Shown in pieces: positions 33,298 through 44,240 of a stretch of 64,000 nucleotides of DNA; position 1 is the stretch's first letter, and each line of letters starts with the position of its first letter. The DNA is taken from the NCBI GenBank assembly GCA_934546745.1, contig CAKTDV010000014.1, positions 1-64,000 of the forward strand, in the 5' to 3' direction. The notes beneath the pieces are model-generated. The model was not told the origin of the DNA and searched no databases. It saw nothing but the letters and a program-made list of their open reading frames with translations. Source of the stretch: an uncultured Desulfovibrio sp. Lineage in GTDB: Bacteria; Desulfobacterota; Desulfovibrionia; Desulfovibrionales; Desulfovibrionaceae. Made by a program: the position numbers and the translations under genes.

Positions 33298-34353
33298 CTA
33301 TTTCAGATTTTTGTCGTAAAATTCTGTGAGTTTGACAAGGGCCTGATCCACATATTCAGGCACAAAGTAGGTCTGGATATGCGTGGCTCCGAGGATCTTG
33401 AAGAGTTCCCTGTCTGTGGTACCCGTCGCTTTCTCAAAGGCTTCTTCGGACATGTACAGCGAGTCGGCCTTTTCCCCGGCTATCAGGAGCAGGGGGACAT
33501 TGATCAGATCGATGTTGTCGGTGGCGTCCCAGCTCATCAGATCCATGAGGCTGCTGGTTGTATAGCGGAACGTGGAGTTGGGGTGACGGTGCGTCTGACC
33601 GTAGTAGATCACGCCTTCCCGATACAGATCGATGGGAATCTTGCTGATGCTCTCGTCCGTCAGGGCGTCAAAATCGACGTTGCCGGAATAGCCGATTTCT
33701 CCGGCAAGTTCCTTGATACGGGCGTCCGACGCTTCCTTCAGGCGGGCCTGTATGGAATCAAGCTGCGTGTTCATGTAGCCGTTGCGCCGTACCTGACCGG
33801 AATTGAACATGCTGAGCGTGGCCACAGCCCGGAAACGCTTGTCGGACTTGGCGGCGTTCAGCGTATAGCCGCCCCCGCCGCAGATCCCCAGAGCGCCGAT
33901 GCGATTGGCGTCCACGCCGGGATAGGCGCTGATGTAGTCGGCCATGCCGTGGATGTCCTCTGTGCGGTAAAAGGGCTTATCCACGTTCCGGGGCGTGCCT
34001 TCGCTGGCCCCCTGACAGGAAGCATCCGCCACGATGGTGATATGGCCTTTTTCCGCCAGGCGCTGGGCATAAAGCCCGGCCACATGTTCTTTGACGCCGC
34101 CGTTTGGGTGCGCCACCACCACGGCGGAATATTTTTTCGTAGCCTCGTATCCGGCGGGCGTATAGATGTTGGCCGCGATTTTCAGACCGTTCAATGTATA
34201 GGTAACCGGATGAATGTTCACCTTGCCCTTGACGTTTTCCACGACAGCCCCCTTGTACACAAGACCGAACGGATTGTTTTCAGCCGCATTCGCGACGCCT
34301 GTGAAAGCCAGTGAAGATGCCACTGCCAGAGTCGTCAAAAGAGTTTTTTTCAT
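33298..34353 (-). CDS. Secreted alpha/beta hydrolase
   Basis: This protein of about 351 residues has a signal peptide (MKKTLLTTLAVASSLAFTGVANAAE) and an alpha/beta hydrolase fold. The nucleophile elbow is GALGICGGGGYT, with cysteine at the usual serine position (G-x-C-x-G), as in dienelactone-hydrolase-like enzymes. Candidates for the acid and histidine are LLIAGEKADSLY and GATHIQTYF near the C-terminus. The start at 34353 gives a standard leader; an in-frame ATG at 34371 would add six residues. The substrate is unknown. It sits between the cupin gene and the AraC regulator. Confidence 0.85.
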   Translation of the reverse strand: MKKTLLTTLAVASSLAFTGVANAAENNPFGLVYKGAVVENVKGKVNIHPVTYTLNGLKIAANIYTPAGYEATKKYSAVVVAHPNGGVKEHVAGLYAQRLAEKGHITIVADASCQGASEGTPRNVDKPFYRTEDIHGMADYISAYPGVDANRIGALGICGGGGYTLNAAKSDKRFRAVATLSMFNSGQVRRNGYMNTQLDSIQARLKEASDARIKELAGEIGYSGNVDFDALTDESISKIPIDLYREGVIYYGQTHRHPNSTFRYTTSSLMDLMSWDATDNIDLINVPLLLIAGEKADSLYMSEEAFEKATGTTDRELFKILGATHIQTYFVPEYVDQALVKLTEFYDKNLK

Positions 34354-34621
34354 GACTGTCTTCTGTTCCATAAAACGGTTACGATGTTATTTTGACTGCG
34401 CTCGGTTTTGTAATACGGCCTTCAGGCTTATTTCAGCCAGCTCCGCTGCCTGATGACAACATAGGGATTCAATGACGGGGATTCCATATCCAATCCGCGC
34501 TGTTCTTTGCCCAATCCGACCGATGGGGGAATAATATGAGCAAAAAAGAAGGCGGAAAGCTCTTGATGGAGAAAGCTTTCCACCTGGTGATCAGAGGAAC
34601 CGGTCAGGGAATTTCATGGCG

Positions 34622-35520
34622 TCAGGAACGTTTTTGGATCACATCCCTGCGGGGAGGATCGCCAAACTGACGCTTGTATTCCCTGTTGAACTGCGAAGCG
34701 CTTTCATAGCCGACCATGAGCGCCGCCGTCCCCGCGTCCTTGCCTTCCTGCAGCATCAGCCGCTCCGCCTCATAGAGGCGCAGACGCTTCTGGAACTGAA
34801 GCGGGCTGAGGCTTGTCACTTGCCTGAAATGGCGGTTGAAGGTCGAGGGAGCCATGTTGACGCGCCGGGCCAGCTCTTCCATACGAAACGGCAACGCGTA
34901 GTTTTCCCGTAACCAGGAAACAGCTCTGGCAATAGTGTTCGCCTGTGTGCCCTGTGTGTTGAAAAGCCGCAGACATCCTCCCTGACTGCCGCTGAGCAGG
35001 TAAAAATGAATCTCGCGAAGAATCAGCGGGGCCAGGACGGCAATGCCGACGGCGTGTCAAGCAGGTTGACACGCCGTCTGAAGGTTTCCAAAAGCTCTTC
35101 GCTGGCTTCAGAAACGACAATCGGACGGGGAGGGGCCGCATTCTCCGTGACGATAGCCGGGGCTTCGGCAATCAGCCGGGAGATGATACGCCTGTCAAGT
35201 CTGACGGACAGGGAAAGAAATGGCGCTTGTGAAGAGGCTTCCGTCACATGAAATACCCCCGGCATATCAACGCCGACGACAACGCAGTGGTTTTTACCAT
35301 AATTGGCCTCATGATCGCCGATCATCGAACGCTTGAACCCCTGGACGACCAGCGCGACCATAGGCGTATAGAAACACCGCATCGCGGAGGTCTGTTCGTC
35401 GTAGCGTGTCAACGCCAGCCCCGGCACCGGCGTTTCCCGTCTGGATGGCTCGGGGAGCCATTGCAACAGCTTTTCTCTGAGAGAATCGGCCAGCTCCATA
35501 GCGCGCGTCGTGTCATTCAT
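34622..35520 (-). pseudogene. AraC-family transcriptional regulator, frameshifted
   Basis: The N-terminal frame from the ATG at 35520 encodes an AraC N-terminal ligand domain (RETPVPGLALTRYDEQ, MVALVVQGFKRS). It ends prematurely after LLDTPSALPSWPR. The reading frame resumes in another phase with IAVLAPLILREIHFYLLSG and then runs through the double helix-turn-helix (MEELARRVNMAPSTFNRHF, AALMVGYESASQFNREYKRQFG). A single-base deletion near 35040 explains the break. The whole would be about 300 residues, the usual length. It probably once controlled the downstream hydrolase, cupin and reductase genes. Confidence 0.78.
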
Positions 35521-35861
35521 ACCCGTCACTCCGGAATCTCAAGGGGGAAAAAGAAGCCCGTCAGCCACATGTTTGCGCAAGTTTACACCTTTGACGGTCT
35601 CCTGTCTTCCAGAAAGGCGTATCTTCGCGCCGGTCTGTGGAACAAATCAGAACCGCCGTCAGCGAAAGACTTATGGGATATACAAGCATGATGGCGGTAA
35701 CTGTCTTATGGCTGCCAAACACCGTATGTTATTTTGACCGTCCCGCTCCAGCGATAAGCATGTCTCAGAACGAGGACGCGCTTCCCCGAAGACGCCAGCG
35801 GGGAAAGGGAACCCGGTAAAACGTTCCCTTTCCCCGCAACGGAGATCAGCGAGAAAGACGC
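35521..35861. other. Intergenic region upstream of the AraC remnant and downstream of metK
   Basis: No gene is supported here. It contains a perfect 15-bp hairpin (GCGGGGAAAGGGAAC, 35798-35812, with its complement at 35823-35837), 24 bases beyond the metK stop codon. That hairpin has no T run on either strand, so it may be a weak metK terminator or RNA stabiliser. Confidence 0.5.
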
Positions 35862-37034
<1,173 letters not shown>

Positions 37035-37089
37035 AGGGAAACTCCTCGGGAAAAAGACGCCGCAACGCGCTCCGCGGCAACGGCCAGTT

Positions 37090-37944
37090 TTACAGGGTCA
37101 GCAAAATATTATCGATGAGGCGGGCCTTGCCCATGCGCACGGCGCAGGCCATGAGCGCCGGCCGGCCGGCCTCCAGCGTGTCCAGAGGCCGCAGGGAATC
37201 GGGATCGACAACGGCCAGATAGTCAAGACGCCCCAGCCTCAGAAATTCCGCCCAGTACGCCAGCACGGCGTTGCGCAGCACCTTGACGCGCGCCTCGCCG
37301 CGTGAGGCCAGCGAACGGGCCGCCTGAAGGCCCCGCTGCAACGCGGGGGCCTGCGCCCGTTCCTCCGGCGTCAGATAGACATTGCGCGACGAGAGCGCCA
37401 GCCCGTCGGCCTCACGGACAATGGGACAGGTCTCAATACGGATGGGAACGTTGAGATCGCGTACCATACGGCGCAGAATAGCCTGCTGCTGCCAGTCCTT
37501 CTGTCCGAACACGGCCATATCGGCCCGCGTCAGCATGAACAGCTTCATGACGACCGTACAGACGCCCCGAAAATGCGTCGGCCGCGACAGACCGCACAGG
37601 CCGTGCGAGAGTTCCGGCACTTCCACCCAGGTGGCATGATCTGGCGCATACATGCTGCCATCCTCCGGGATGAACAGCACGTCCGCGCCATGCCGCCCGG
37701 CAATGGCGGCGTCCCGCTCGTGATCGCGCGGATAGGCGGCCAGATCTTCTCCCGGGCCGAACTGGGCGGGGTTGACGAACAGACTCACTACCATACGCCT
37801 GGCCAGAGGACGCGCATGATCCATCAGGCTCTCGTGCCCCGCGTGATAGTAACCCATAGTGGGGACGAGGATGATGTCCTCGCCCCGCGCATGCCATTGG
37901 CGGCATTGCGCCGCCAGATCCTGGGGTGTCGTTAATATCTGCAT
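37090..37944 (-). CDS. panC: Pantothenate synthetase (pantoate-beta-alanine ligase)
   Basis: This 284-residue enzyme joins pantoate and beta-alanine using ATP in CoA biosynthesis. It has the HIGH-like nucleotide motif PTMGYYHAGHESLMD (about 29-43), the pantoate-binding FVNPAQFGPGEDL, FGQKDWQQ and the KMSKS-like segment LALSSRNVYLTPEE. Position 31 on is MGYYHAGH where most enzymes have MGALHxGH, a minor change. No panB or panD is adjacent. It is followed by metK. Confidence 0.96.
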   Translation of the reverse strand: MQILTTPQDLAAQCRQWHARGEDIILVPTMGYYHAGHESLMDHARPLARRMVVSLFVNPAQFGPGEDLAAYPRDHERDAAIAGRHGADVLFIPEDGSMYAPDHATWVEVPELSHGLCGLSRPTHFRGVCTVVMKLFMLTRADMAVFGQKDWQQQAILRRMVRDLNVPIRIETCPIVREADGLALSSRNVYLTPEERAQAPALQRGLQAARSLASRGEARVKVLRNAVLAYWAEFLRLGRLDYLAVVDPDSLRPLDTLEAGRPALMACAVRMGKARLIDNILLTL

Positions 37945-38073
37945 ATCAAGCTATGGTAATATAGTTGCTGGGAGATTTTTTATACATGCCGCGCGGCTTC
38001 TTGTAAAGCGCAAGCTCGCTTCAGCCCGCAAAGCGCTCTTTTCGTCCGGGGCAAAAGCGGCTATGCTGACCCC

Positions 38074-39072
38074 ATGAAAACACATGAGGACGAGTTTTCC
38101 TTCACTGCCGACAACGCCGCACCCTGCGCCGCCGCCTGCCCTCTGGCACGCATTCCCGAATCCGTCTGGCGGCACTGGCTGCGGCCGCCCTTCCGCAAGC
38201 GCCGCCCCTGGCTGTTCCGTCTGGGCATACTGCTGCTGGCGCTGGCGGCCCTGTCCCTGGCACTGGCGGGCCGCGAGGACGGCTTTGGCGACGACAGAAT
38301 CGCGCTGGTCTCCATTTCCGGGCCGATCCTCGACATCAGTTCCGATCTGGAATGGGTGCGCAACATTGCGAACAATCCTCGCGTCAAGGGCGTTCTGCTG
38401 CGTGTGGATTCGCCCGGCGGCGGCGCGGCCGCCTCTCAGGAACTGTACGCGGCCCTGAAGGATCTGGCGACCACGCGCCCCCTGGCGGTCTCCATGGGCG
38501 GCACGGCCGCCTCGGGCGGCGTCATGGCCGCCATGGCGGGTTCCCGCGTGTTTGCCAACCCCTCCACGGTGACAGGGAGCATCGGCGTCCGTATGGATAT
38601 TCCCCAGATCGGCGATCTGCTGCGCAAAATCGGTATCGGCAGGGAAACCCTGACCACGGCGCCCTACAAGGATGCGGGATCGTCACTGACGCCCCTGACG
38701 CCGGAGCAGCGCGCCTATTTCCAAGATGTGCTTGACGACATGCATGCGCAATTTGTGGATATCGTGGCCGCGGGACGCGCCATGCCCCGTGAGAAAGCCG
38801 CCGCGCTGGCGGACGGCCGCATCTTCACGGGGCGGGAAGCCCTGCGTCTGGGGCTCGTGGATGAGCTGGGCGGCCAGACGGCGGCCCTGCGCTGGCTTGC
38901 CGGGGCATGCGGCGTTCCCGCGGAACGTCCTCTGCTCAGGAAACCCGACGATGGCTTCTGGCTGGAACGCCGCCTGAAAAGCTGGTTCGCCCCGGCCCTT
39001 TCCACGCTGGATCCCGCGCCCGCCCCGGTCTTTCTCTATCAGATCCAGAGCGGCTTCCCCCTGGGGAAATAA
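38074..39072 (+). CDS. sppA: Signal peptide peptidase SppA (S49 family)
   Basis: This 332-residue membrane serine protease degrades cleaved signal peptides. A cytoplasmic N-terminal stretch of about 45 residues precedes one membrane segment (LFRLGILLLALAALSLALA). The protease domain has VLLRVDSPGGGAAASQEL, the catalytic serine in GTAASGGVMAAM, GSIGV and the catalytic lysine in APYKDAGSS. It is the short, single-domain type common in Gram-positives and deltaproteobacteria. It is followed 65 bases later by aroC. Confidence 0.92.
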   Translation: MKTHEDEFSFTADNAAPCAAACPLARIPESVWRHWLRPPFRKRRPWLFRLGILLLALAALSLALAGREDGFGDDRIALVSISGPILDISSDLEWVRNIANNPRVKGVLLRVDSPGGGAAASQELYAALKDLATTRPLAVSMGGTAASGGVMAAMAGSRVFANPSTVTGSIGVRMDIPQIGDLLRKIGIGRETLTTAPYKDAGSSLTPLTPEQRAYFQDVLDDMHAQFVDIVAAGRAMPREKAAALADGRIFTGREALRLGLVDELGGQTAALRWLAGACGVPAERPLLRKPDDGFWLERRLKSWFAPALSTLDPAPAPVFLYQIQSGFPLGK

Positions 39073-39137
39073 CCCCTCCCGAACCCCATCATCCCCAAAC
39101 GCGCCCCTGATGGGCGCCATCCTTTTCTGGAGCCCTT

Positions 39138-40244
39138 ATGGCCGGCAATACCTTTGGACGTCTGTTGCGCCTCACCACGTATGGAGAATCCCACGGCGCG
39201 GGAATTGGCGGCATCCTTGACGGCTGCCCCGCGGGACTGCCCCTGGACGAGGGAGACCTGCAACGGGAACTTGATCTGCGCAAACCCGGCAACGGCCCGG
39301 CAACAACGGCACGCAATGAAACGGACACGGTCCGCATTCTGTCCGGAGTCTTTGAAGGCGTCACGACGGGTACGCCCATCGCTTTCCACATCGCCAATGA
39401 GGATCAGCGGTCCCGCGATTATGGCAATCTGGCGGATGTCTTCCGCCCCGGCCATGCGGACTGGAGCTATTTTCACAAATACGGCGGCATACGCGACTAT
39501 CGCGGCGGCGGCCGATCCTCCGGGCGGGAAACCGCCGCGCGCGTGGCCGGAGGCGCCATTGCCAGAAAGCTGCTGGGCACACGCGGCATCAGCGTGCTGG
39601 CGGCCTGCATCGAACTGGGCGGCAATGCCGTGCCGCCGCGTGATATTGATATGGACGGCGCGCCGCGCCGCCCCTACTTTGCCGCGTCGGACATGGCCCC
39701 GGAACACTGGGACGCGCGCGTGCGGGAGGCCCGCAACGCGCATGACACACTGGGCGGCATCGTGCGGATCGTGGCGCGCGGTGTGCCCGCGGGGCTCGGC
39801 GAACCTGTCTTCGACAAGCTGGACGCCGTGCTGGCCCATGCGCTGATGAGCGTGGGCGCCGTCAAGGGCGTGGAAGTGGGCGAGGGCTTCGACAGCGCCT
39901 GGCTCATGGGCTCGCAAAACAACGATCCCCTCCAGCCCGGCCCGGATAACGACATGAGCGGCCGCGACAATTTCACGAGCAACCATGCGGGCGGCATTCT
40001 GGGAGGCATCTCCACAGGCCAGGACATTGTGCTGCGCGCGGCAATCAAACCCATCGCCTCCATTCCCCAGGAACAGCAGACCGTCGACAGAAGCGGCAAG
40101 GCCGCGTCCGTTCTCATCGGCGGCCGCCACGACCTGTCGGCCATACCCCGCATTGTTCCCGTGCTGGCCGCCATGACGGCCCTCGCGCTGGCCGACATGC
40201 TGCTGTTGCAGGAGCGCATGATCCTCGGCGGGGACAGTCGCTGA
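39138..40244 (+). CDS. aroC: Chorismate synthase
   Basis: This 368-residue FMN-dependent enzyme converts EPSP to chorismate, the last shikimate-pathway step. It carries all three family signatures: GESHGAGIGGILDGCPAG, the central RPGHADWSYFHKYGGIRDYRGGGRSS, and the C-terminal RHDLSAIPRIVPVLAAM-like end. Its stop codon overlaps the recD2 start (TGATG), suggesting translational coupling. Confidence 0.97.
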   Translation: MAGNTFGRLLRLTTYGESHGAGIGGILDGCPAGLPLDEGDLQRELDLRKPGNGPATTARNETDTVRILSGVFEGVTTGTPIAFHIANEDQRSRDYGNLADVFRPGHADWSYFHKYGGIRDYRGGGRSSGRETAARVAGGAIARKLLGTRGISVLAACIELGGNAVPPRDIDMDGAPRRPYFAASDMAPEHWDARVREARNAHDTLGGIVRIVARGVPAGLGEPVFDKLDAVLAHALMSVGAVKGVEVGEGFDSAWLMGSQNNDPLQPGPDNDMSGRDNFTSNHAGGILGGISTGQDIVLRAAIKPIASIPQEQQTVDRSGKAASVLIGGRHDLSAIPRIVPVLAAMTALALADMLLLQERMILGGDSR

Positions 40245-42577
40245 TGGCCGATCTGCCCCTGCTCTCCGATTCCGGCCTTGCGGAACTGACCGGCACGCTG
40301 GAGCGCGTGGTCTTCCACAACGAGGAAAACGGCTACACCGTCTTCCGGCTTGTGCCGGACAGAAACCCGCCCGAAAATGCCGGCGCCAAGGGAATGCAAC
40401 GCGCCGCCAGCGATCCCGTCGCCTGCGTCGGACATACCGTCAACCCGCAGGTGGGCGCGCATGTCCGCGTACAGGGCCGCTGGGTCAACAATCCGCGTTT
40501 CGGCCGGCAACTGGAATTTTCCCATCTTGAGGAAATGCTGCCGGTCACCAGCGAGGGCATCCGCCTCTATCTTGCCTCCGGGCTCATCAAGGGGGTGGGC
40601 GAGAATCTTGCCGGGCGCATTGTGGACGTTTTTGGCGCGGACACCATCCGTATTCTGGACGAGGAACCGGATCGCCTGCTGGCCGTACACGGCGTCGGCA
40701 AGAAGGGATTGCAGCGCATCAAGGAAAGCTGGGCCGCCCACCGGGGCATTCGCGATCTCATGCTCTTTCTGCAGCCGCACGGCATCACGCCCGCCTATGC
40801 CGTGCGTATCCACCGCGCCTATGGAGCCGACGCGCTCCAGATCGTGCGCGAAAATCCCTACCGGCTGGCCATGGATATTCACGGCATCGGCTTTGTTTCG
40901 GCCGACGCCGCCGCCCGCAAGCTTGGCTTTACGGAGCTGCACCCCCTGCGCGTACAGGCGGGCATTCTCTATCTGCTGCAAAAGGCCACGGACGACGGCC
41001 ACCTTTATTTGCCGCAGACGGAATTGGAAGAAGCGGCCTGCGCCCAGCTCGGCGTGGATGCGCCTCTCGTGCGCGAGGCCCTGAACGCTCTGGAAGACGG
41101 GGAGCGCATCGTGCGCGAGACACCGGAAGAGGCGGGGACCCTCATGCCCGGTGACGAGGCGCTGCGGGACGAAGGCGCCGGTGTCTATCTCCGGCGCTTC
41201 CATCATTACGAATCAAAGATTGCCTTTTATCTGCGCCGCCTGCTGCATGCGCCCAAATCCGTACGCTTTCCCGATTCCGGCGATCTGGTGGAAAAAGTCG
41301 CCTCGGCGTTGCCCCTCACGCTGGCGCGGGAACAGCTTGAGGCGGTACGCACCGCCGCCCGCAGCAAGGTCATGGTGCTGACAGGAGGCCCGGGAACCGG
41401 CAAGACCACCATCATCAACGCCATTATCCGTCTTTTCGGGGAGGTGCGCGCCAGAATACTGCTGGCCGCCCCCACAGGCCGCGCGGCCAAGCGCATGAGC
41501 GAAACGACGGGGCGCGACGCCCGCACCATACACCGCCTGCTGGAGTACAGCCCCAAGGAAGACGGCTTTGCCCGCAATGAGGACTCGCCGCTGGCCTGCG
41601 CCCTGCTTGTCGTCGACGAGGCATCCATGATGGATGCGCAGCTTTTCTACCACCTGCTCAAGGCCGTGCCGCTGGGCGCGACTGTCATTCTGGTAGGCGA
41701 TGTCCATCAGCTCCCCTCCGTGGGGCCGGGGAACGTGCTGGCCGATATCATCGCCTCCCGCGCCGTACCCGTGGCGGAACTGACGGAAATTTTCCGCCAG
41801 TCCGCCGAAAGTGAAATCATCTGCAACGCCCATCTGATCAACAAAGGCGAGGTGCCTCCGCTGGAATCCAGCAAAGACCGGCTCTCCGATTTCTACTTCA
41901 TCCGTCAGAGCCCCCCGGAAAAGGCGGCGGAGATGATCGTCGATCTCGTGCGCAACCACATTCCCCGCCGCTTTGATCTGGATCCCGTGGACGACATCCA
42001 GGTGCTCACCCCCATGATCAAGGGCGAAGCTGGGGCCGCGTCCATGAACCGCCGCCTTCAGGAAGCCCTCAACCCCAACGGTCTGGAGGTGCGCAAAGGC
42101 GAGCGGGCCTTCCGGCTGCACGACAAGGTCATGCAGATCCGCAACAATTACGATAAGGATGTCTTCAACGGCGACATGGGACGCATCTCCCATATGAACC
42201 CTTCCGACAGAAGCCTGAGCGTGGACTTCGACGGCCGTATCGTCCCCTACGACTTTGAGGAACTTGACGAGCTAGCTCCGGCCTATGCCATCTCCATTCA
42301 CAAATCGCAGGGTTCGGAATATCCCGCCGTGGTCATTCCGCTCATGATGCAGCACTACGTGCTGCTGCAACGCAACCTCGTCTACACCGGCGTTACCCGC
42401 GGCAAGCGCCTGGTCGTCCTGGTGGGAGAAAGCCGCGCGCTGCATACGGCCATCAAAAACAACAGAACCCGCAAGCGCCATACGCGCCTTGCCCTGCGTC
42501 TGCGCGGCATCGCGGCGCGGACGCGGCAACAGGACGGCGAAACGCGGGAAGGGTCTATTTGCCCTGCAACATCCTGA
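40244..42577 (+). CDS. recD2: ATP-dependent RecD2-like DNA helicase
   Basis: This 777-residue 5'-3' helicase of superfamily 1B acts in DNA repair without RecB or RecC. The N-terminal half has an OB-like domain (GTLERVVFHNEENGYTVFRL) and helix-hairpin-helix repeats (LIKGVGENLAGRIVD, VHGVGKKGLQRIKESW). The motor has Walker A TGGPGTGKTTI, motif II VVDEASMMD, motif III LVGDVHQLPSVGPGN and the C-terminal AISIHKSQGSEYP and VYTGVTRGKRL. The C-terminus overlaps the 3' end of the convergent thiC gene by 23 bases. Confidence 0.95.
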   Translation: MADLPLLSDSGLAELTGTLERVVFHNEENGYTVFRLVPDRNPPENAGAKGMQRAASDPVACVGHTVNPQVGAHVRVQGRWVNNPRFGRQLEFSHLEEMLPVTSEGIRLYLASGLIKGVGENLAGRIVDVFGADTIRILDEEPDRLLAVHGVGKKGLQRIKESWAAHRGIRDLMLFLQPHGITPAYAVRIHRAYGADALQIVRENPYRLAMDIHGIGFVSADAAARKLGFTELHPLRVQAGILYLLQKATDDGHLYLPQTELEEAACAQLGVDAPLVREALNALEDGERIVRETPEEAGTLMPGDEALRDEGAGVYLRRFHHYESKIAFYLRRLLHAPKSVRFPDSGDLVEKVASALPLTLAREQLEAVRTAARSKVMVLTGGPGTGKTTIINAIIRLFGEVRARILLAAPTGRAAKRMSETTGRDARTIHRLLEYSPKEDGFARNEDSPLACALLVVDEASMMDAQLFYHLLKAVPLGATVILVGDVHQLPSVGPGNVLADIIASRAVPVAELTEIFRQSAESEIICNAHLINKGEVPPLESSKDRLSDFYFIRQSPPEKAAEMIVDLVRNHIPRRFDLDPVDDIQVLTPMIKGEAGAASMNRRLQEALNPNGLEVRKGERAFRLHDKVMQIRNNYDKDVFNGDMGRISHMNPSDRSLSVDFDGRIVPYDFEELDELAPAYAISIHKSQGSEYPAVVIPLMMQHYVLLQRNLVYTGVTRGKRLVVLVGESRALHTAIKNNRTRKRHTRLALRLRGIAARTRQQDGETREGSICPATS

Positions 42578-43829
42578 CGGCGCAGAATTTACCACACATG
42601 GCGCAGACATCCTCGTGTTTGTGTTCCTCACGGCGGGCGTCAAGCTGGGCGGGATCAAGGGCCGCGTCCCGCATGCCGCCCCAGTCGAGGGCCTTGCGCG
42701 CGGCATTCATGGCCGCTTCCCGCGCCACGGCACGGGGCCTGCCCAGAGCCACCTCCCCGGCCTGGGCCGCCACACGGGACGCAAGCACACCGGCGCGCAC
42801 ATCGGCTTCATCAGGCAGGGTCAGATGTTCGGCGGGCGTCAGATAGCACAGAAAATCCACCCCCGCCTCCACGGCCATGGCCCCGCCGATGGCCCCGGCT
42901 ATGTGATCGTAGCCGGGAGCGCTGTCAATCGTCAGGGGGCCAAGGACATACAGGGGCGCATTCCCCGTCAGACGCTTGATACCCTGGATCTGGGTGCGGA
43001 CAAGATGCATGGGCACATGGCCAGGCCCCTCAATCATGCACTGGACGCCGCGTTCCCGCGCGTAGGCGGCAAGACGGCCAAGATTGATGACTTCCTCCCA
43101 CTGGGCCGCGTCGCCCGCATCCACGCCCGCGCCGGGGCGCAGGCCGTCGCCCAGCGACAGCGTGACGTTGAACTCCCGGCAGACATCGAGCAGGCGATCA
43201 AAGTATTCCAGCAAAGGATTTTCCCGGTTGTTTTCCAGCATCCAGCGCGCCAGCATGGACCCCCCGCGAGAGACGATGCCCATGGCGCGTTCCTGTTTCA
43301 CAGCCATTTCCGCGCCGCGCAGAGAGAGGCCGCAATGCACGGTCATGAAATCCACCCCCTGCCGCGCCTGCCGGGCGATTTCCGTGAAAAGCTCGTCGGG
43401 CCGCATGCTCGCCACCTCGCGCCCGTCGTCCAGCAGGCGCTGCCCCACGGCGTACATGGGGACGGTTCCAAGCGGCAGCGGGCACGCTTCAAGCATGGCG
43501 CGGCGAATAGCGTCGAGATCGCCCGCGATCGACAAATCCATGACGGTATCCGCGCCGCTCTCCAGGGCTGTCTGGAGTTTGCGCAACTCGGTGGCGGCAC
43601 AGTTGCGGAGCGGCGACGTGCCGATGTTGGCGTTGACCTTGACCCGCGAGGGCTGCCCCACAAGCAGCGGCCTGAGACCGGCATGGGCGGGGTTGCCCAG
43701 AAGCACCATGCCGCCCGCTTCGATCGCGTCGAGGATAAGGGAAGGAGAAAGCTGTTCCTCACCGGCAAGGGAGGCAAGGCGGGCGTCTAGAAGATCATTC
43801 AGGGCGGTATTCTGAGAACGGAGAGACAT
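42555..43829 (-). CDS. thiC: Phosphomethylpyrimidine synthase
   Basis: This 424-residue radical-SAM-like enzyme converts aminoimidazole ribotide into hydroxymethylpyrimidine phosphate for thiamine. It shows VNANIGTSP, DLSIAGDLDAIRR, MIEGPGHVP, PGYDHIAGAIG and the C-terminal cluster motif CAMCGKFC (CX2CX4C). It is the shorter anaerobe-type ThiC without the N-terminal extension of the E. coli protein. The ATG at 43829 follows a TPP riboswitch; the open frame upstream of it is the riboswitch region. Its end overlaps recD2 by 23 bases. Confidence 0.97.
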   Translation of the reverse strand: MSLRSQNTALNDLLDARLASLAGEEQLSPSLILDAIEAGGMVLLGNPAHAGLRPLLVGQPSRVKVNANIGTSPLRNCAATELRKLQTALESGADTVMDLSIAGDLDAIRRAMLEACPLPLGTVPMYAVGQRLLDDGREVASMRPDELFTEIARQARQGVDFMTVHCGLSLRGAEMAVKQERAMGIVSRGGSMLARWMLENNRENPLLEYFDRLLDVCREFNVTLSLGDGLRPGAGVDAGDAAQWEEVINLGRLAAYARERGVQCMIEGPGHVPMHLVRTQIQGIKRLTGNAPLYVLGPLTIDSAPGYDHIAGAIGGAMAVEAGVDFLCYLTPAEHLTLPDEADVRAGVLASRVAAQAGEVALGRPRAVAREAAMNAARKALDWGGMRDAALDPAQLDARREEHKHEDVCAMCGKFCAVRMLQGK

Positions 43830-43914
43830 GGAAACGAGCCTCGCAGCCGTGCGCACGGGGCACGCGGCGGGTTGCGACGCGCCCGCGAGACCGTGGGGAA
43901 TGGATACGAACGAC

Positions 43915-44043
43915 CCGGAAAGCTTCCCTACGGCAGTACGAACTGCGTCAGGTTCACGGGGTCTGGACGCTGCGCGCCCACTCTCAGCCGTCCCACAGGG
44001 AATCGTTCCTTCGGATGGAACGCCCCGTGCCCGGCTCCCCCAG
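43915..44043 (-). promoter_or_regulatory. TPP riboswitch (THI element) upstream of thiC
   Basis: On the minus strand the leader contains the conserved core GGCTGAGAG, then GACCCCGTGAACCTGA and CAGTTCGTACTGCCGTAGGGAA, in the order and spacing of the THI box. It would repress thiC expression when thiamine pyrophosphate is plentiful. It ends about 86 bases before the thiC start. Confidence 0.93.
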
Positions 44044-44163
44044 CTTTGCATGCGCCACCCGCGCGCCTACGGCGCGCGGCGTTGATAAGCGCATTCCAGT
44101 ATCAGACATGATAGCCTTTCTTTTCCGCCCTGTAAAGCCCGACGCCGCACCCTCTTTTTGCGC

Positions 44164-44192
44164 TTGTACTTCACCGCTCCTTCTGCTATCTT
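44164..44192 (+). promoter_or_regulatory. Sigma-70 promoter of rpsA
   Basis: TTGTAC (-35) and TATCTT (-10) are separated by exactly 17 bases and end 49 bases before the rpsA start codon. The match to consensus is good though not perfect. Confidence 0.6.
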
Positions 44193-44240
44193 GCATCACC
44201 ACCCCCCTGACAGGGGCAGATTATTTGGAGGCATGGCAGC

